From an uncultured Phycisphaerales bacterium (lineage in GTDB: Bacteria > Planctomycetota > Phycisphaerae > Sedimentisphaerales > Anaerobacaceae): DNA of 36,980 nucleotides. Both the position numbers and the translations under genes were made by a program. The stretch covers positions 1-36,980 of the forward strand of contig CALEZT010000013.1 in the NCBI GenBank assembly GCA_937927975.1, read 5' to 3'. Every line of letters begins with the position of its first letter. Positions within the stretch are counted from its first letter, which is position 1. Shown piece after piece: positions 16,813 to 26,400 of this stretch. The notes beneath the pieces are model-generated. The model saw only the letters and a program-made list of their open reading frames with translations, was not told the DNA's origin and searched no databases.

Positions 16813-16895
16813 CTGATTCAGATTGATTCTTCGGCGAGACTTGCGTCCAAGAGGCCCATCGCAGGGACTCTTGAAATCGTTGTCATGTCACGCCG

Positions 16896-16932
16896 GACGC
16901 TGGGTGTGAGCATCCCTATCACAACCAGCGTC
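16896..16932 (-). terminator. Hairpin overlapping the stop codon of the PEP-CTERM gene
   Basis: GACGCTGG-g-TGTGA (from 16896) pairs with TCACA-a-CCAGCGTC (to 16932), a 13-base-pair stem with one mismatch and a 9-base loop. The gene's stop codon (16919-16921) lies in the stem. No U run follows on the minus strand, so it may end transcription, protect the 3' end, or do both. Confidence 0.45.
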
Positions 16933-17665
16933 TGCGTCGGAGCAGACCGGTCATCGAGGCTCCGAACGCTCCAAGCGCCACGGCCGCCGGGACCGGGACA
17001 ACCGGAGTGTCCACAGAGTCCGGGACCAGAACGTGATCTGCGATGCTGCCGTTGGAGGGCGGATCCGACGGATCGGTTTCCGGCATGCCGAGCAGACCCC
17101 AGTTGTAGAATGCGTTGAACTGACCATCGATCACGAAACTGCGTGCATAGAAATCGCCCCAGACCGGCGCGCGAGTGGAATCGAAGGCGATCGTCAGAGA
17201 CGTCGGGTCGATGTCCGCCGTACAGAACTTGATGCCGTAGAGATTTCGCGGCAGGTTGGGGTTGTCCGCGGGGCTGTGCAGACCGACGTTGACTTGCTGA
17301 AGCCATTCCTCCGGCGTGCTGGCCGGGGAATACAGATCGCCCGCGGTGAAGATCGGTCCGCTGGTTCCGTTCGACGTTTCGACGATGATGCACTGGACAT
17401 GCGCCCACAGATCGGTCGCAGTGGGCACGGTGATCGTGTACTCGTAATGCCACATGCCCGGCGTGGTGAAGTTGTCCACCTTCCAACTGAGCGACGTGTC
17501 CGGCGACAACCATCCCTGACCGGGGGCCGTGTTCGTGATGAACAGGCTGCCGTCGCCCGTGCCGCCCAACCCGGTGAGCTTTCCCATGAACGACACCGGC
17601 GACGCCTGCAGCGAGCCCGCGCCGACAGTTCCCAACAAGAACAGAACCAGCAACAATCTTCTCAT
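16919..17665 (-). CDS. PEP-CTERM-type exported protein
   Basis: A 248-residue protein with an N-terminal signal peptide (MRRLLLVLFLLGTVGAGSL) and a C-terminal sorting signal of the PEP-CTERM kind: VVPVPAAVALGAFGASM, a short membrane segment, and the Arg-rich tail LLRRRRWL. Such signals are recognised by exosortase and direct proteins to the cell surface or extracellular matrix. The body (residues 20-215) is beta-rich with many aromatic residues and no domain I recognise. The start at 17665 has GAGAGAGG upstream and matches the signal peptide; the upstream ATG at 17701 would add an unlikely polar stretch. No exosortase gene is in the window. Confidence 0.8.
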   Translation of the reverse strand: MRRLLLVLFLLGTVGAGSLQASPVSFMGKLTGLGGTGDGSLFITNTAPGQGWLSPDTSLSWKVDNFTTPGMWHYEYTITVPTATDLWAHVQCIIVETSNGTSGPIFTAGDLYSPASTPEEWLQQVNVGLHSPADNPNLPRNLYGIKFCTADIDPTSLTIAFDSTRAPVWGDFYARSFVIDGQFNAFYNWGLLGMPETDPSDPPSNGSIADHVLVPDSVDTPVVPVPAAVALGAFGASMTGLLRRRRWL

Positions 17666-17885
17666 ACTTGTACCTCTCTCCCGTTTACTTCCGCATCTCA
17701 ATGCGGTTCATGTGTTTACCGGACGGAACATCCCCATCTTCCATCACAAGATGGACTCCTCTCGTGGGCCCGAACGCGCAATCCGTCAGGTCGCGATCGC
17801 GCCACGCACAGGGGACACGCTGTCACAAGAAACGTCGGTACTCCACCCCATCGCATCCGGTCTGGTTCAAACCGGATTCAACATA
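17666..17885 (-). other. Structured 220-base leader of the PEP-CTERM gene
   Basis: Between the predicted transcription start and the start codon, the minus-strand RNA can form at least three hairpins: ATCCGGT/ACCGGAT near the 5' end, CCATCTT/AAGATGG in the middle, and CCGCAT/ATGCGG close to the start codon. No coding frame is credible here. I do not match it to a known riboswitch. Confidence 0.4.
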
Positions 17886-17891
17886 ACGAGT

Positions 17892-17920
17892 ATTGTATCG
17901 TTTCTCCCCGGCCGAGTCAA
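17892..17920 (-). promoter_or_regulatory. Strong promoter of the PEP-CTERM gene
   Basis: On the minus strand TTGACT (17915-17920), a 17-base spacer and TACAAT (17892-17897). Each hexamer differs from consensus at one position. Confidence 0.65.
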
Positions 17921-18019
17921 GAGATAATCGCAGAAATAGGCGGGATTCGGTCGCCGCTGTGGTTCGAGCCACCGGTCGCGCCTCTGCCCTGCATTTCACA
18001 ACCTCGCGGTTCTCCAGGC

Positions 18020-19828
18020 TCATTCTCGGCCGGGAGACAGGCTGGCCTGGCTCGTCCCGCCGTAGACGCCGAGGTTCACGCGGCGGCCGTTGGGGGCGGG
18101 TTCGAAACCGGTCCCGACGGACGGATCGCCGGCATCCACGCAAGGACTGGTCGCGTCATCCAGCACCCATACGCGGTTCTCTGCGTCCCAGCGGCCGGCC
18201 TGCGACTTCACGTGGTAATCGCCGCTCGCCCAGACGGACCAAGGCGTCTGGGGCCCGACGATTGCGGCGGGATTGCCGCTGTCAACCCACGATCCGCGGC
18301 GGATGAACAGGGGATCTGTGTGGAGGTTGCCGGCATCGGGCCACCACCCTCGGATGCAGCAGTACCGGATCGATGGGGCGCAGTTGCCGCGGCAGTTGAT
18401 CTCGGCGGGAAGATTGCCCCATACGATGGAGCTGGTCATCTCGATATCGGAGTCGATCAGCGTCAGACCGGCGCCGTCGGGCCCGCAATAGTTGTCGGCG
18501 ATGGTGCAGTTGACCAGCACCGCTCGGCTGTCTGCGAAACAGACTCCCGCGCCGTCGGCGTCCAGGCTCCGGTTTCCGACGATCAGGCAGTTGGCGATTC
18601 GCGGGCTGGACCCGCTGCAGAAAAGGCCTCCCGCAGGCGAGCCCTGACCCGAGGTGATGACGAAGCCGCTCAGGCTGCAACCGTCGCCGCTGCCGATGGG
18701 GACGCGGACGACCGGACCGCCGCCGATTCCCTGGATCGTCGCGCAGGGCGCGCCGCGTGGATCGGTCGGATCGATCGCCGCCACGACGATTCGTTTGCCG
18801 AGCAGGTCGATGTTCTCGCGATAGACGCCCGGCCGCACGAGGATCGTCGTCCCGTCGGCAGCCACGCGGATCGCTTCCTGGATGGAGTCGAACGGTCGCG
18901 TGTTGCTCCCGTTCTCCAGGGGATCGCTGCGGCGTGCGTCGCCCGGCGCAGGGTCGAACGGCGCGTCGTCGTCGACGTGCAGTTCGCTCAGGAGACAAAC
19001 GAAGTCCGCCTGAATCTGGTGGTCCTGGTCCACCGTCAGATATGCGGGATTCTGCGCCGTGCTGTAGGTGCCCGACCAGCCGACGAAAGCGAAACACGGG
19101 TCCGCCTTGGCCTCCAGGACGATGAGCTGGTCGTAGTCGAACGTGAACTGCCCCACGCCGGGATCCGTCACGGAACCGCCGGGCGTGCACTCGATCGTGA
19201 CGCTTCGCGGGCGGTAGATGTAGGAATCGTACACGATGATGATCCCAGGCCGGTTCGCGTACATCGCTGGGATGCAGGTCTCGTAGGCCGACAGGTCCAG
19301 CGGATCGCAGCGAAGATCGACCCAGGTCAGGGCCGGCAGGTTGACCAGCGCCGAGATGTCGCTGACCGGATTCTTGTGCAGGCTCAGCCGCGAGAGGTTC
19401 TCCAGGCTCGCCAGGGGCGAGATGTCCGAGATCTGGTTGGCCTCCAGGTCGAGGTTGGTCAGGTTGACCAGACCCGACAAGGGGGACAGGTCGCTGATCC
19501 GGCTGGCCTGCAGGATGAGTGTCCGCAGTTCCGTCAGGCCCGACAGCGGAGACAGATCGCTGAATCGATGATGCCTGAGAGTCAGCGACTGGAGATTCAC
19601 CGCGTGCTGAATTCCCGTGAGATCCGAGATTGCTTTGCTCTGGTCCCACACGCAGTTGCACTCCAGACTGACAAGACCCAGCATATCCGTCGGGGTCGGG
19701 TCGACGATCCAGAGTGCTTCCTCGACTGCGGCCTTCATGCAGGGATCCGGAAAGTGCACCGGATCCTCCGCCCAAGCACGCGCGCACACCAACAGCCAGA
19801 CCACCAGCGTAAGAACACGCCTGTTCAT
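18020..19828 (-). CDS. Secreted leucine-rich repeat + beta-repeat + right-handed beta-helix protein
   Basis: A 602-residue mosaic. After a signal peptide (residues 1-20, ending ARAWA), residues about 68-175 hold five 22-residue internalin-like leucine-rich repeats of the type ISDLSPLSGLVNLTNLDLEA. Residues about 209-277 resemble the Listeria-Bacteroides beta-repeat (CTPGGSVTDPGVG then FVGWSGTY). From about 305 there is a parallel beta-helix opening with RPFDSIQEAIRVAADGTTIL and VRPGVYRENIDL, with turns such as NCTIADNYCG, closing with SPCVDAGDPSVG. All parts suit protein or glycan binding at the cell surface; no catalytic site is evident. There is no C-terminal sorting signal. The start at 19828 has GGAGGGA upstream. 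Confidence 0.85.
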   Translation of the reverse strand: MNRRVLTLVVWLLVCARAWAEDPVHFPDPCMKAAVEEALWIVDPTPTDMLGLVSLECNCVWDQSKAISDLTGIQHAVNLQSLTLRHHRFSDLSPLSGLTELRTLILQASRISDLSPLSGLVNLTNLDLEANQISDISPLASLENLSRLSLHKNPVSDISALVNLPALTWVDLRCDPLDLSAYETCIPAMYANRPGIIIVYDSYIYRPRSVTIECTPGGSVTDPGVGQFTFDYDQLIVLEAKADPCFAFVGWSGTYSTAQNPAYLTVDQDHQIQADFVCLLSELHVDDDAPFDPAPGDARRSDPLENGSNTRPFDSIQEAIRVAADGTTILVRPGVYRENIDLLGKRIVVAAIDPTDPRGAPCATIQGIGGGPVVRVPIGSGDGCSLSGFVITSGQGSPAGGLFCSGSSPRIANCLIVGNRSLDADGAGVCFADSRAVLVNCTIADNYCGPDGAGLTLIDSDIEMTSSIVWGNLPAEINCRGNCAPSIRYCCIRGWWPDAGNLHTDPLFIRRGSWVDSGNPAAIVGPQTPWSVWASGDYHVKSQAGRWDAENRVWVLDDATSPCVDAGDPSVGTGFEPAPNGRRVNLGVYGGTSQASLSPGRE

Positions 19829-19899
19829 GGTATTTCCCTCCGAATCAGTATGTCTCGAGAACACGCATCGCTTTTCCACGGCATGCGATCAATATAACC

Positions 19900-19928
19900 A
19901 TTATAGGCCCATGCGACCTGGGTGTCAA
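19900..19928 (-). promoter_or_regulatory. Full-consensus sigma70 promoter of the LRR/beta-helix gene
   Basis: The minus strand reads TTGACA (19923-19928), 17 bases, TATAAT (19900-19905), identical to consensus in both hexamers and spacing. The leader is about 65 bases. Confidence 0.8.
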
Positions 19929-20003
19929 CTCCGTTCTTGCAGGATTCGCGAGGATCGATGCCGGCGCGACGGATTTGGCGTGAACTTGGTGGTGTGGTGA
20001 GCG

Positions 20004-20009
20004 TACAAT
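20004..20009 (+). promoter_or_regulatory. Possible -10 element ahead of the metal-efflux cluster
   Basis: TACAAT at 20004-20009 has only a poor -35 (TGAACT, 17 bases upstream). No operator for a metal-responsive repressor was recognised. Confidence 0.25.
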
Positions 20010-20081
20010 ATCTGAAGTTCGGGTCATCTCCGGTGGAGGCGAATGGTCCCCTGGAGTGATTGTCGAACGATTGTGGGAGCC

Positions 20082-20507
20082 ATGTCGAACGCAGGCCGTG
20101 CCATGATGTTGATGGTGTTGTCGTTGGCGGCGATGACTATGCCGCATGCGGCGGTGTTATGCATTGGCGACGACGGGCACATGGCGATCGAGCTTGCGGG
20201 GCACGGCCACTGCGAGGATGGTTCCCATTGGCACAATCACCACTCGACCGGCTCGGAAGCGGCCGAGCACTCGCACGTCGGGCGGCCGCACTGTCGGCCC
20301 TGCGTCGATATCCCGATTCCCGTCGAGTCGAGCGACCGTCGTTTTGCGTCGCAGAGATCCAGGATCACTCCCGCCCAAGCGGCGGGTTTCATGCCTCCGG
20401 TCGAAATTCCCTGGCTCGCCGAAGGGATACATTTCGTTGACCGGTTGTGTTTCTTCTCTCCTCTTCTGCTCGGCGTTCCTCCTCAATACGTCATTCTTCA
20501 AGTGTGA
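20082..20507 (+). CDS. Exported His/Cys-rich protein preceding the czcCBA genes
   Basis: A 141-residue protein with a hydrophobic N-terminal signal (MMLMVLSLAAMTMPHAAV). The mature part is rich in potential metal ligands between residues 27 and 74: CIGDDGH, HGHC, HWHNHH, HSH and HCRPC. After that come a polar linker and a hydrophobic tail. I do not recognise a named family. Its position directly upstream of the RND efflux genes and its composition suggest periplasmic binding or sensing of metal ions (inference). An earlier ATG at 20043 is possible; neither has a well-spaced Shine-Dalgarno sequence, and 20082 is preferred because it places the signal nearer the N-terminus. Confidence 0.65.
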   Translation: MSNAGRAMMLMVLSLAAMTMPHAAVLCIGDDGHMAIELAGHGHCEDGSHWHNHHSTGSEAAEHSHVGRPHCRPCVDIPIPVESSDRRFASQRSRITPAQAAGFMPPVEIPWLAEGIHFVDRLCFFSPLLLGVPPQYVILQV

Positions 20508-20635
20508 TTTCCGCAATTGACGAATCGTGAGCCTGGGCAGGTCTGACGAAGAATCCTCGTCCCGATTGCGCCAGGCGGGAGATTCTCGCTTGCACAGCTC
20601 GTGCGAGCGTCTTGTCGATTGCGGGAGCACCTTCC

Positions 20636-22030
20636 ATGCACCAAAAGGCATGCGTTCTTCTGTTAATGACCTTGGCCGCGTTCGCCGGTTGCCGGGTCGC
20701 GGACGGGCCCCCTGCCGGCGCGAAAGCTGCGCTCGCCCGACCCAGGCCTGTGGATCTGCACAGCATCAGCACGGACCATGATGTGATTATCGAGCCGGCC
20801 GGTGTCATCACTTTGCTCGATGTCCTGGCTTTGGCCCTGTCGCGGAATCCCGAGTTGGGGGTCTATCCATACGAACTCCAGGCCGCCGACGCCCGCGCCC
20901 TGCAGGCGGGGCTTAGGCCAAATCCTGAGCTTGAAGTCGAGATCGAGGAATTCGCCGGCAGCGGAGACCGCAGCGGTTTCGACGGAGCCGAGACGACGGC
21001 TCGAATCGATCAGACCATCGAGCTGGGCGGCAAGCGGGCCAAGCGGGCCCGCGTGGCGCAGTTCGACAGGGAGCTGACGGAGTGGGATTACAGGGCCTCG
21101 CGTCTGGACGTGACCCGAGACGCGACACAGGCGTTCGTGGCCGTGCAGGCGGCACAGGATCGCGTCGCGCTGGCCCGTCAGGTGGTAGAGCTCTCGGAGC
21201 AGGCGCACGCGGCGGTGGCCCAGCGGGTGCAGGCCGGACGCGATTCGCCGGTCGATGAACTTCGGGCCTCCGTTGCGGTCTCGACGAGTCGGATCGAGCT
21301 GCAAAAGACCGAGAGGACCCTGGCGGCGGCGCGCCACGCTCTCGCGGCGGTCTGGGGCGGCAGGGCGCCTTCGTTCGAGAAGGTGGCAGGCGATCTCTAC
21401 GAAGTCCCACCGCCCGGGGTGCCCGAGGACCTTGCGGCTGCGATCGCTGAGAATCCCGATGTGGCCCGGTGGGAATCGCAGGACCGAAGGCAGCGGGCGG
21501 TGCTGCGTCTGGAACAATCCAACGCGACGCCCGACGTGACCGTTGGTGGCGGGGTCCAGCGATTCGAGGAGACCGATGATTCGGCTTTGGTTCTCGGCGT
21601 GGGCGTGCCGATCCCTCTGTTCGACCGCAATCAGGGCGGTATCCGCGAGGCGACGGCGGAACTGGGCAAAGTCCGTCGGCAGCGAGAGGCCGTGCAGGCG
21701 CGGATTCTGACGGCGCTGGCGGAGGCGACAAACGCCCTGACTGCTTCCTATGAAGAGGCGACGATCTTGCGAAACGACGTGCTGCCTAAGGCGGAGCAGG
21801 CCTTCGGCGCCGCCCGGCAGGGCTATGAACAGGGCAAGTTCGACTATCTCTATGTGCTGGACGCGCAGCGGACGCTGTTCGACACGCAGGCCGGCTACAT
21901 CGATGCGGTCGAAGCGTATCACAAGGCGTCGGCCCAGGTCAGGCGTCTGATCGGCGCATTGCCGGCGGGGGAGGAACTCTCCCATTCCATGCTGAAGCCA
22001 TCTTCCCAGGAGGATTCCCATGAAAGGTAA
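20636..22030 (+). CDS. czcC: CzcC-like outer-membrane efflux channel (TolC family lipoprotein)
   Basis: A 464-residue outer-membrane factor. The signal peptide ends in a lipobox-like AAFAGC (Cys19), as in CzcC/CusC. Two OEP repeats follow, each with long helices: LALALSRNPELGVYPYELQA about residues 65-85 and the paired segment near 250-420. The family phrases LRPNPELEVEIEEFAG, TIELGGKRAKR and GVGVPIPLFDRNQGGI are clear. It forms the outer-membrane exit of a tripartite RND pump. GGGAG lies 8 bases before ATG 20636. Its end overlaps the adaptor gene by 11 bases. Confidence 0.92.
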   Translation: MHQKACVLLLMTLAAFAGCRVADGPPAGAKAALARPRPVDLHSISTDHDVIIEPAGVITLLDVLALALSRNPELGVYPYELQAADARALQAGLRPNPELEVEIEEFAGSGDRSGFDGAETTARIDQTIELGGKRAKRARVAQFDRELTEWDYRASRLDVTRDATQAFVAVQAAQDRVALARQVVELSEQAHAAVAQRVQAGRDSPVDELRASVAVSTSRIELQKTERTLAAARHALAAVWGGRAPSFEKVAGDLYEVPPPGVPEDLAAAIAENPDVARWESQDRRQRAVLRLEQSNATPDVTVGGGVQRFEETDDSALVLGVGVPIPLFDRNQGGIREATAELGKVRRQREAVQARILTALAEATNALTASYEEATILRNDVLPKAEQAFGAARQGYEQGKFDYLYVLDAQRTLFDTQAGYIDAVEAYHKASAQVRRLIGALPAGEELSHSMLKPSSQEDSHER

Positions 22031-23399
22031 GTTGATCCACGCGATTGCGTCGTTGGCGGTCTTTGCGGGGCTTTCGGTCGCGCTGCTGGGCCTGACGTGG
22101 CAGCCGCATGTGCACGCCGACACGACCAAAGGACGTGAGAGTCACGACGCCTGCTGCCCGCCTGTGGCAGAGCAGGCAGCCGAGACCGCGGAGCACGAGC
22201 ACAAACACGCGGAGCATGGCGCCGCCGGGACGTTGAGCCTGGACCAATTGCGTCAGCGGCGCTGCGAGCATGAGGTGGCGATCATCGATTGCGACGAGTG
22301 CCGCTACGAGGCGGGCGTGGCGAAGATCTCGCCGCAGACGGCCAAGGGGCTCGTGGAGACTTGGCCCGTCCGCATGGAGTCTGAGGCGATCCGGCGGCTG
22401 ACCCTGACCGGCGAGGTTCAACTGGCCCCGACGCGGGTTGCCCAGATCTCGTCGGCAGGGGCCGGGCGGGTGGAAGAGGTCCGCAAACACCTGGGCGAGA
22501 AGGTCGAGCCCGGCGACATCGTCGCTGTCGTACAGTCGCCTCAGTTCGGCGAGTCGCAGGCGACGTTCTTTGAAGCTCGCGCCCGGCTCGATCTGGCCCG
22601 CCGGACGTTCGATCGGGAGAGGCAACTGCATGAGAGCAAGATCAGCAGCCAGGCCGACTACCTGGCTGCCCGCGGCGAACTGGCCTCGGCGGAAGCTTCG
22701 GTCGCGGCCGCTCGCAAGCGATTGCAGTTGTTCGGATGGAGCGGCGAGCGGATCGAATCGCTCACTGTGACCGATCCCGACGCCTCCTTCGGGCAGCTTG
22801 CGTTGACCTCGCCCCTTGGCGGCGTCGTAATCGAACAGAATGCAGTACGGGGACAACTCGTGGAGACCACCGATACGCTGTGTCGGATTGCGGACCTGTC
22901 TCGCGTGTGGGTCTGGTGCGACGTGTACGAGGCGGACCTGGCTGCATTGCACGACCGGATTGCATCGGGCGTCGGCGTGCCGGCCCAAGTCCGCTCGGGG
23001 GCGTTTGGACAGGTCGTCTTTCACGGGACGCTTGACCTGATCGGCAGCCAGTTGGACCGCCAGACGCGGACGGTGAAGGTGCGCGTGGTTGTGGACAACT
23101 CCGAACGCCGGCTCAAGCCGGGCATGTTCGTCCGGATCGCGGTCGGGCTCGACGGCGACCGCGAAGTTCTTCGCGTCCCGGCGACGGCGGTCCTCTCCGA
23201 TGCCGGCCAGACGTTCGTTTTCGCCAAGCTTACGGACGATCTCTGGATTCGCCGGGACGTGACCACCGGGCCGGCACAGGACGGATTCGTCGAAGTGCAG
23301 GTGGGCCTGACCGACGGCGACGTCGTCGCTTCGCGCGGGGCCTTCATGTTCAAGAGCGAAATCCTCAAGGAGAAGATGGGCGCCGGCTGCGCACATTGA
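22020..23399 (+). CDS. czcB: CzcB-like RND periplasmic adaptor with Cys/His-rich N-terminus
   Basis: A 459-residue membrane-fusion protein linking pump and outer-membrane channel. It has an N-terminal signal/anchor (residues 1-27). Residues 30-95 are unusually rich in ligands: HVH, DACCPP, HEHKHAEH and the four-ligand cluster CEHEVAIIDCDECRYE (Cys82, His84, Cys91, Cys94). The barrel-sandwich and hairpin domains follow from about 120: LTGEVQLAPTRVAQISSAGA, RVEEVRKHLGEKVEPGDIV, then SPLGGVVIEQNAVRGQLVE, and the membrane-proximal end RVPATAVLSDAGQTFVF. The start has AGGAGG 6 bases upstream and overlaps czcC, so coupling is likely. Confidence 0.92.
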   Translation: MKGKLIHAIASLAVFAGLSVALLGLTWQPHVHADTTKGRESHDACCPPVAEQAAETAEHEHKHAEHGAAGTLSLDQLRQRRCEHEVAIIDCDECRYEAGVAKISPQTAKGLVETWPVRMESEAIRRLTLTGEVQLAPTRVAQISSAGAGRVEEVRKHLGEKVEPGDIVAVVQSPQFGESQATFFEARARLDLARRTFDRERQLHESKISSQADYLAARGELASAEASVAAARKRLQLFGWSGERIESLTVTDPDASFGQLALTSPLGGVVIEQNAVRGQLVETTDTLCRIADLSRVWVWCDVYEADLAALHDRIASGVGVPAQVRSGAFGQVVFHGTLDLIGSQLDRQTRTVKVRVVVDNSERRLKPGMFVRIAVGLDGDREVLRVPATAVLSDAGQTFVFAKLTDDLWIRRDVTTGPAQDGFVEVQVGLTDGDVVASRGAFMFKSEILKEKMGAGCAH

Positions 23400-23477
23400 T
23401 TGAGGAAATGGGACTGATGGGACTCGTGGGAGCCGACGCTTCCTCGGACGGAAGAGTCATTCGTGTAGGAATGTGTG

Positions 23478-26400
23478 ATGTTCGATCAAATGCTGCAATT
23501 CGCCCTTCGACAGCGGTTCCTCATTCTGCTGATGGGGGGCCTGGTTCTCGTGCTGGGCGGCGTCACGTGGCTGCGTCTGCCCATCGACGCCTTTCCCGAC
23601 GTCACGAACGTCCAGGTGATGATCCTGACGGAATCTCGCGGGCTGAGCCCGGAAGAGGTCGAGCGGCTGGTGACCTTTCCCATCGAGACGCAGATGTCGG
23701 GCCTGCCCGGCGTGCAGCAGGTCCGATCTCTGTCTCAGTCCGGCCTGTCGCAGGTGGTCGTGATCTTCGAGGACCGCGTTGATTCCTACTTCGCGCGAAA
23801 CCTCGTCTTCGAGCGGCTGGCCATGGTGCGTGACGATCTGCCAGGCGGGGTCGAGCCCGAGTTGGGCCCGATCTCGACCGGCCTGGGCGAGATCTATCAG
23901 TACACCGTGGAGTCCGGGTTCTACTGCCCGTCGCACCGCGAAGTCTGGACGCAGGGGGCGGGAGCCTGCCCCCAGTGCTCCGAGCCCCTCATCGCCGGCG
24001 ACGTGGACCTGATGGGCCTGCGGACGATCCAGGAATGGCTGATCGCGCCGCAGTTGCGGATGCTGTCCGGCCTGAATGAAGTCAACAGCATGGGCGGTCT
24101 GGTGCGCCAGTTCCACATCGTGGTGGACCCGGACATGCTGCTGAAGTTCGGCGTCTCGCTGCGGGACGTGATCGAGGCGGTCCAGAGCAACAATCGCAAC
24201 AGCGGCGTGGGCTTCATCGCCAAGGATTTCGAGCAGATCAACGTCGTCTCTCAGGGCCTGCTCAAAGACGCTGAGGATATCGGCCGGATCGCGATCAAGG
24301 CCGAGAGCGGCGCGCCGGTCTACTTGAGCGATTTGGCGAAAGTTCAGATCGGCGCGCAGCCCCGGCTCGGCGGCGTCGGCCGGGATGGACGCGGCGAGAC
24401 CGTCGTCGGCATGACGATCATGCTCAAGGGCGAGAACTCCAAGCTCGTCGTGGACCGCGTGAAACAGGAGATCCCCGAGATCCAGAAGTCGCTGCCTCCG
24501 GGGGTGAGGATTCGACCATTCTACGACCGCACCGACCTGATCCAGGCCTGCATCCGCACCGTGTCGAGCGCGCTCGCGCAGGGCGGTTTCTTCGTCGTCG
24601 CGATCCTGTTTCTGCTGTTGTGGGACCTGCGGGCGGCGCTGACGGTCGCCCTGTCGTTGCCGCTGACGGCCGCGGCGACGTTCATTCTCATGGACTGGGC
24701 CGACGTCTCGGCCAACCTGATGAGCCTGGGCGGGCTGGTGATTGCGGTGGGCATGGTGGTCGACGCGGCGATCATCGTGACCGAGAACATCACGCGCCAT
24801 ATGGGCGAAGATGCGCACCGCGGCCGGACGCGAGTCGAGATCGCACGGTCGGCTGTACGCGAAGTGGCCCGACCGGTGACGTTCGCCATTCTCATCATGG
24901 TGGTGGTGTTCGTTCCGCTCTTTGCGCTTCAGTCGCTGGAAGGCAAGATGTTCCGGCCGCTGGCGATGACGATCTGCTTTGCGCTGCTGTCGTCGCTGGT
25001 GATGTCGCTGACGGTGGTTCCGGTCCTGGCGGCCGCGGTTACGAAGCGCGTGGCTCGTGACATCCACGGGAATCCTCTCGTTCGCGCATTTCACGCGGTG
25101 CATGCGCCTTTGCTGCGGGTGGCGATTCGCGGGCGATGGATCACGGTTGCGGTGGCCGGCGCGCTGCTGGTTGGCGGGGCGTCCGTGCTTGTGCAACTCG
25201 GCACGGAGTTTCTACCGGCCCTGGACGAAGGCGCCATCGCGATCAACGTCGTCCGCCTGCCGACCGCGGGCCTGGAGGGTTCCGTGCTCCAGAGCCAACG
25301 GATCGAGCAGCGTCTGCTCGAACGGTTTCCGAACGAGATCGAGACGATCGTCTCGAAAACGGGTCGCGCCGAGATCTCCGAGGATCCGATGGGGCCCGAG
25401 CAGACGGATTTCATCATCACGCTCAAGCCCAAGGGGCAGTGGTCGGCCGCGAAGTCCAAGGACGAGCTTATCGAGGGTATCGAGAAGGAGCTGAAGGCGT
25501 TTCCCGGCATCCGGCCCGCGTTCTCGCAGCCCATCGCGCTTCGCGTCAACGAGTTGATCAGCGGGATCAAGTCCGACGTCGCGATCAAGGTCTTCGGCGA
25601 CGATATTGGCGTTCTGGTGCGGACCGCGGAGGCGATGGCGCCGATCCTGACCGGCATCGACGGGGCCGAGGATGTGGCAATCGAGCAGGTCAGCGGGTTC
25701 TCGCAGCTCAACGTCGTTCCCGACCGCCAGGCCATGGCGCGCCACAAGATCAACGTGGAGGCGATCAACGAAGTGCTGGAGGCGGCGGTGGGCGGCACGA
25801 CCGCATCGACTCTGTACGACAACCTCGTGCCGGTCGAGATCGTGGTCCGACTGGGACCGTCGGAAGCGGCCGGTCGGGACCTGGGCCGGCTGCTGGTCGC
25901 CAGTCCGCTGGGCTACAACGTGCCCCTGGGCGAGGTGACGCGAATCGAGCAGGCAGAGGCCCCCGCGAAGGTCAACCGCGAGGATTCGCGGCGACGGTTG
26001 CTGGTCGAGTGCAACGTTCGCGGCCGGGACCTCGGCGGTTTCGTCGCGGAGGCCCGTGACAAACTGGCGGGCATCGAGCGGGATCTGCCGTCCGGCTATC
26101 GTCTGGTCTGGGGTGGGCAGTTCGAGAACCAGCAGCGGGCCATGAAGCGGTTGGCTGTCGTCGTGCCGATCTCGCTGCTGCTGATTTTCGTTATGCTTGT
26201 CAGCGCGTTGAACTCGCTCAAGAGCGCGTCGTTGATCATGGTCAACTTGCCGTTCGCGGTGATCGGGGGCGTGGCAGCGATGCACCTGTTGGGTATTCAC
26301 CTGAGCGTGGCTGCGACGATCGGGTTCATTGCGGTACTGGGCGTGGCCGTCGAGGACGGCCTGGTTCTCATCAGCTTTTGCGACCAACTTCGTCGAGAAG

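Noticed and set aside
17033..19897. A 954-codon plus-strand open frame across the PEP-CTERM and LRR genes
   Set aside because: It runs antisense to two proteins with clear signal peptides, domains and promoters, and its own translation is Arg/Asp-rich without domains.
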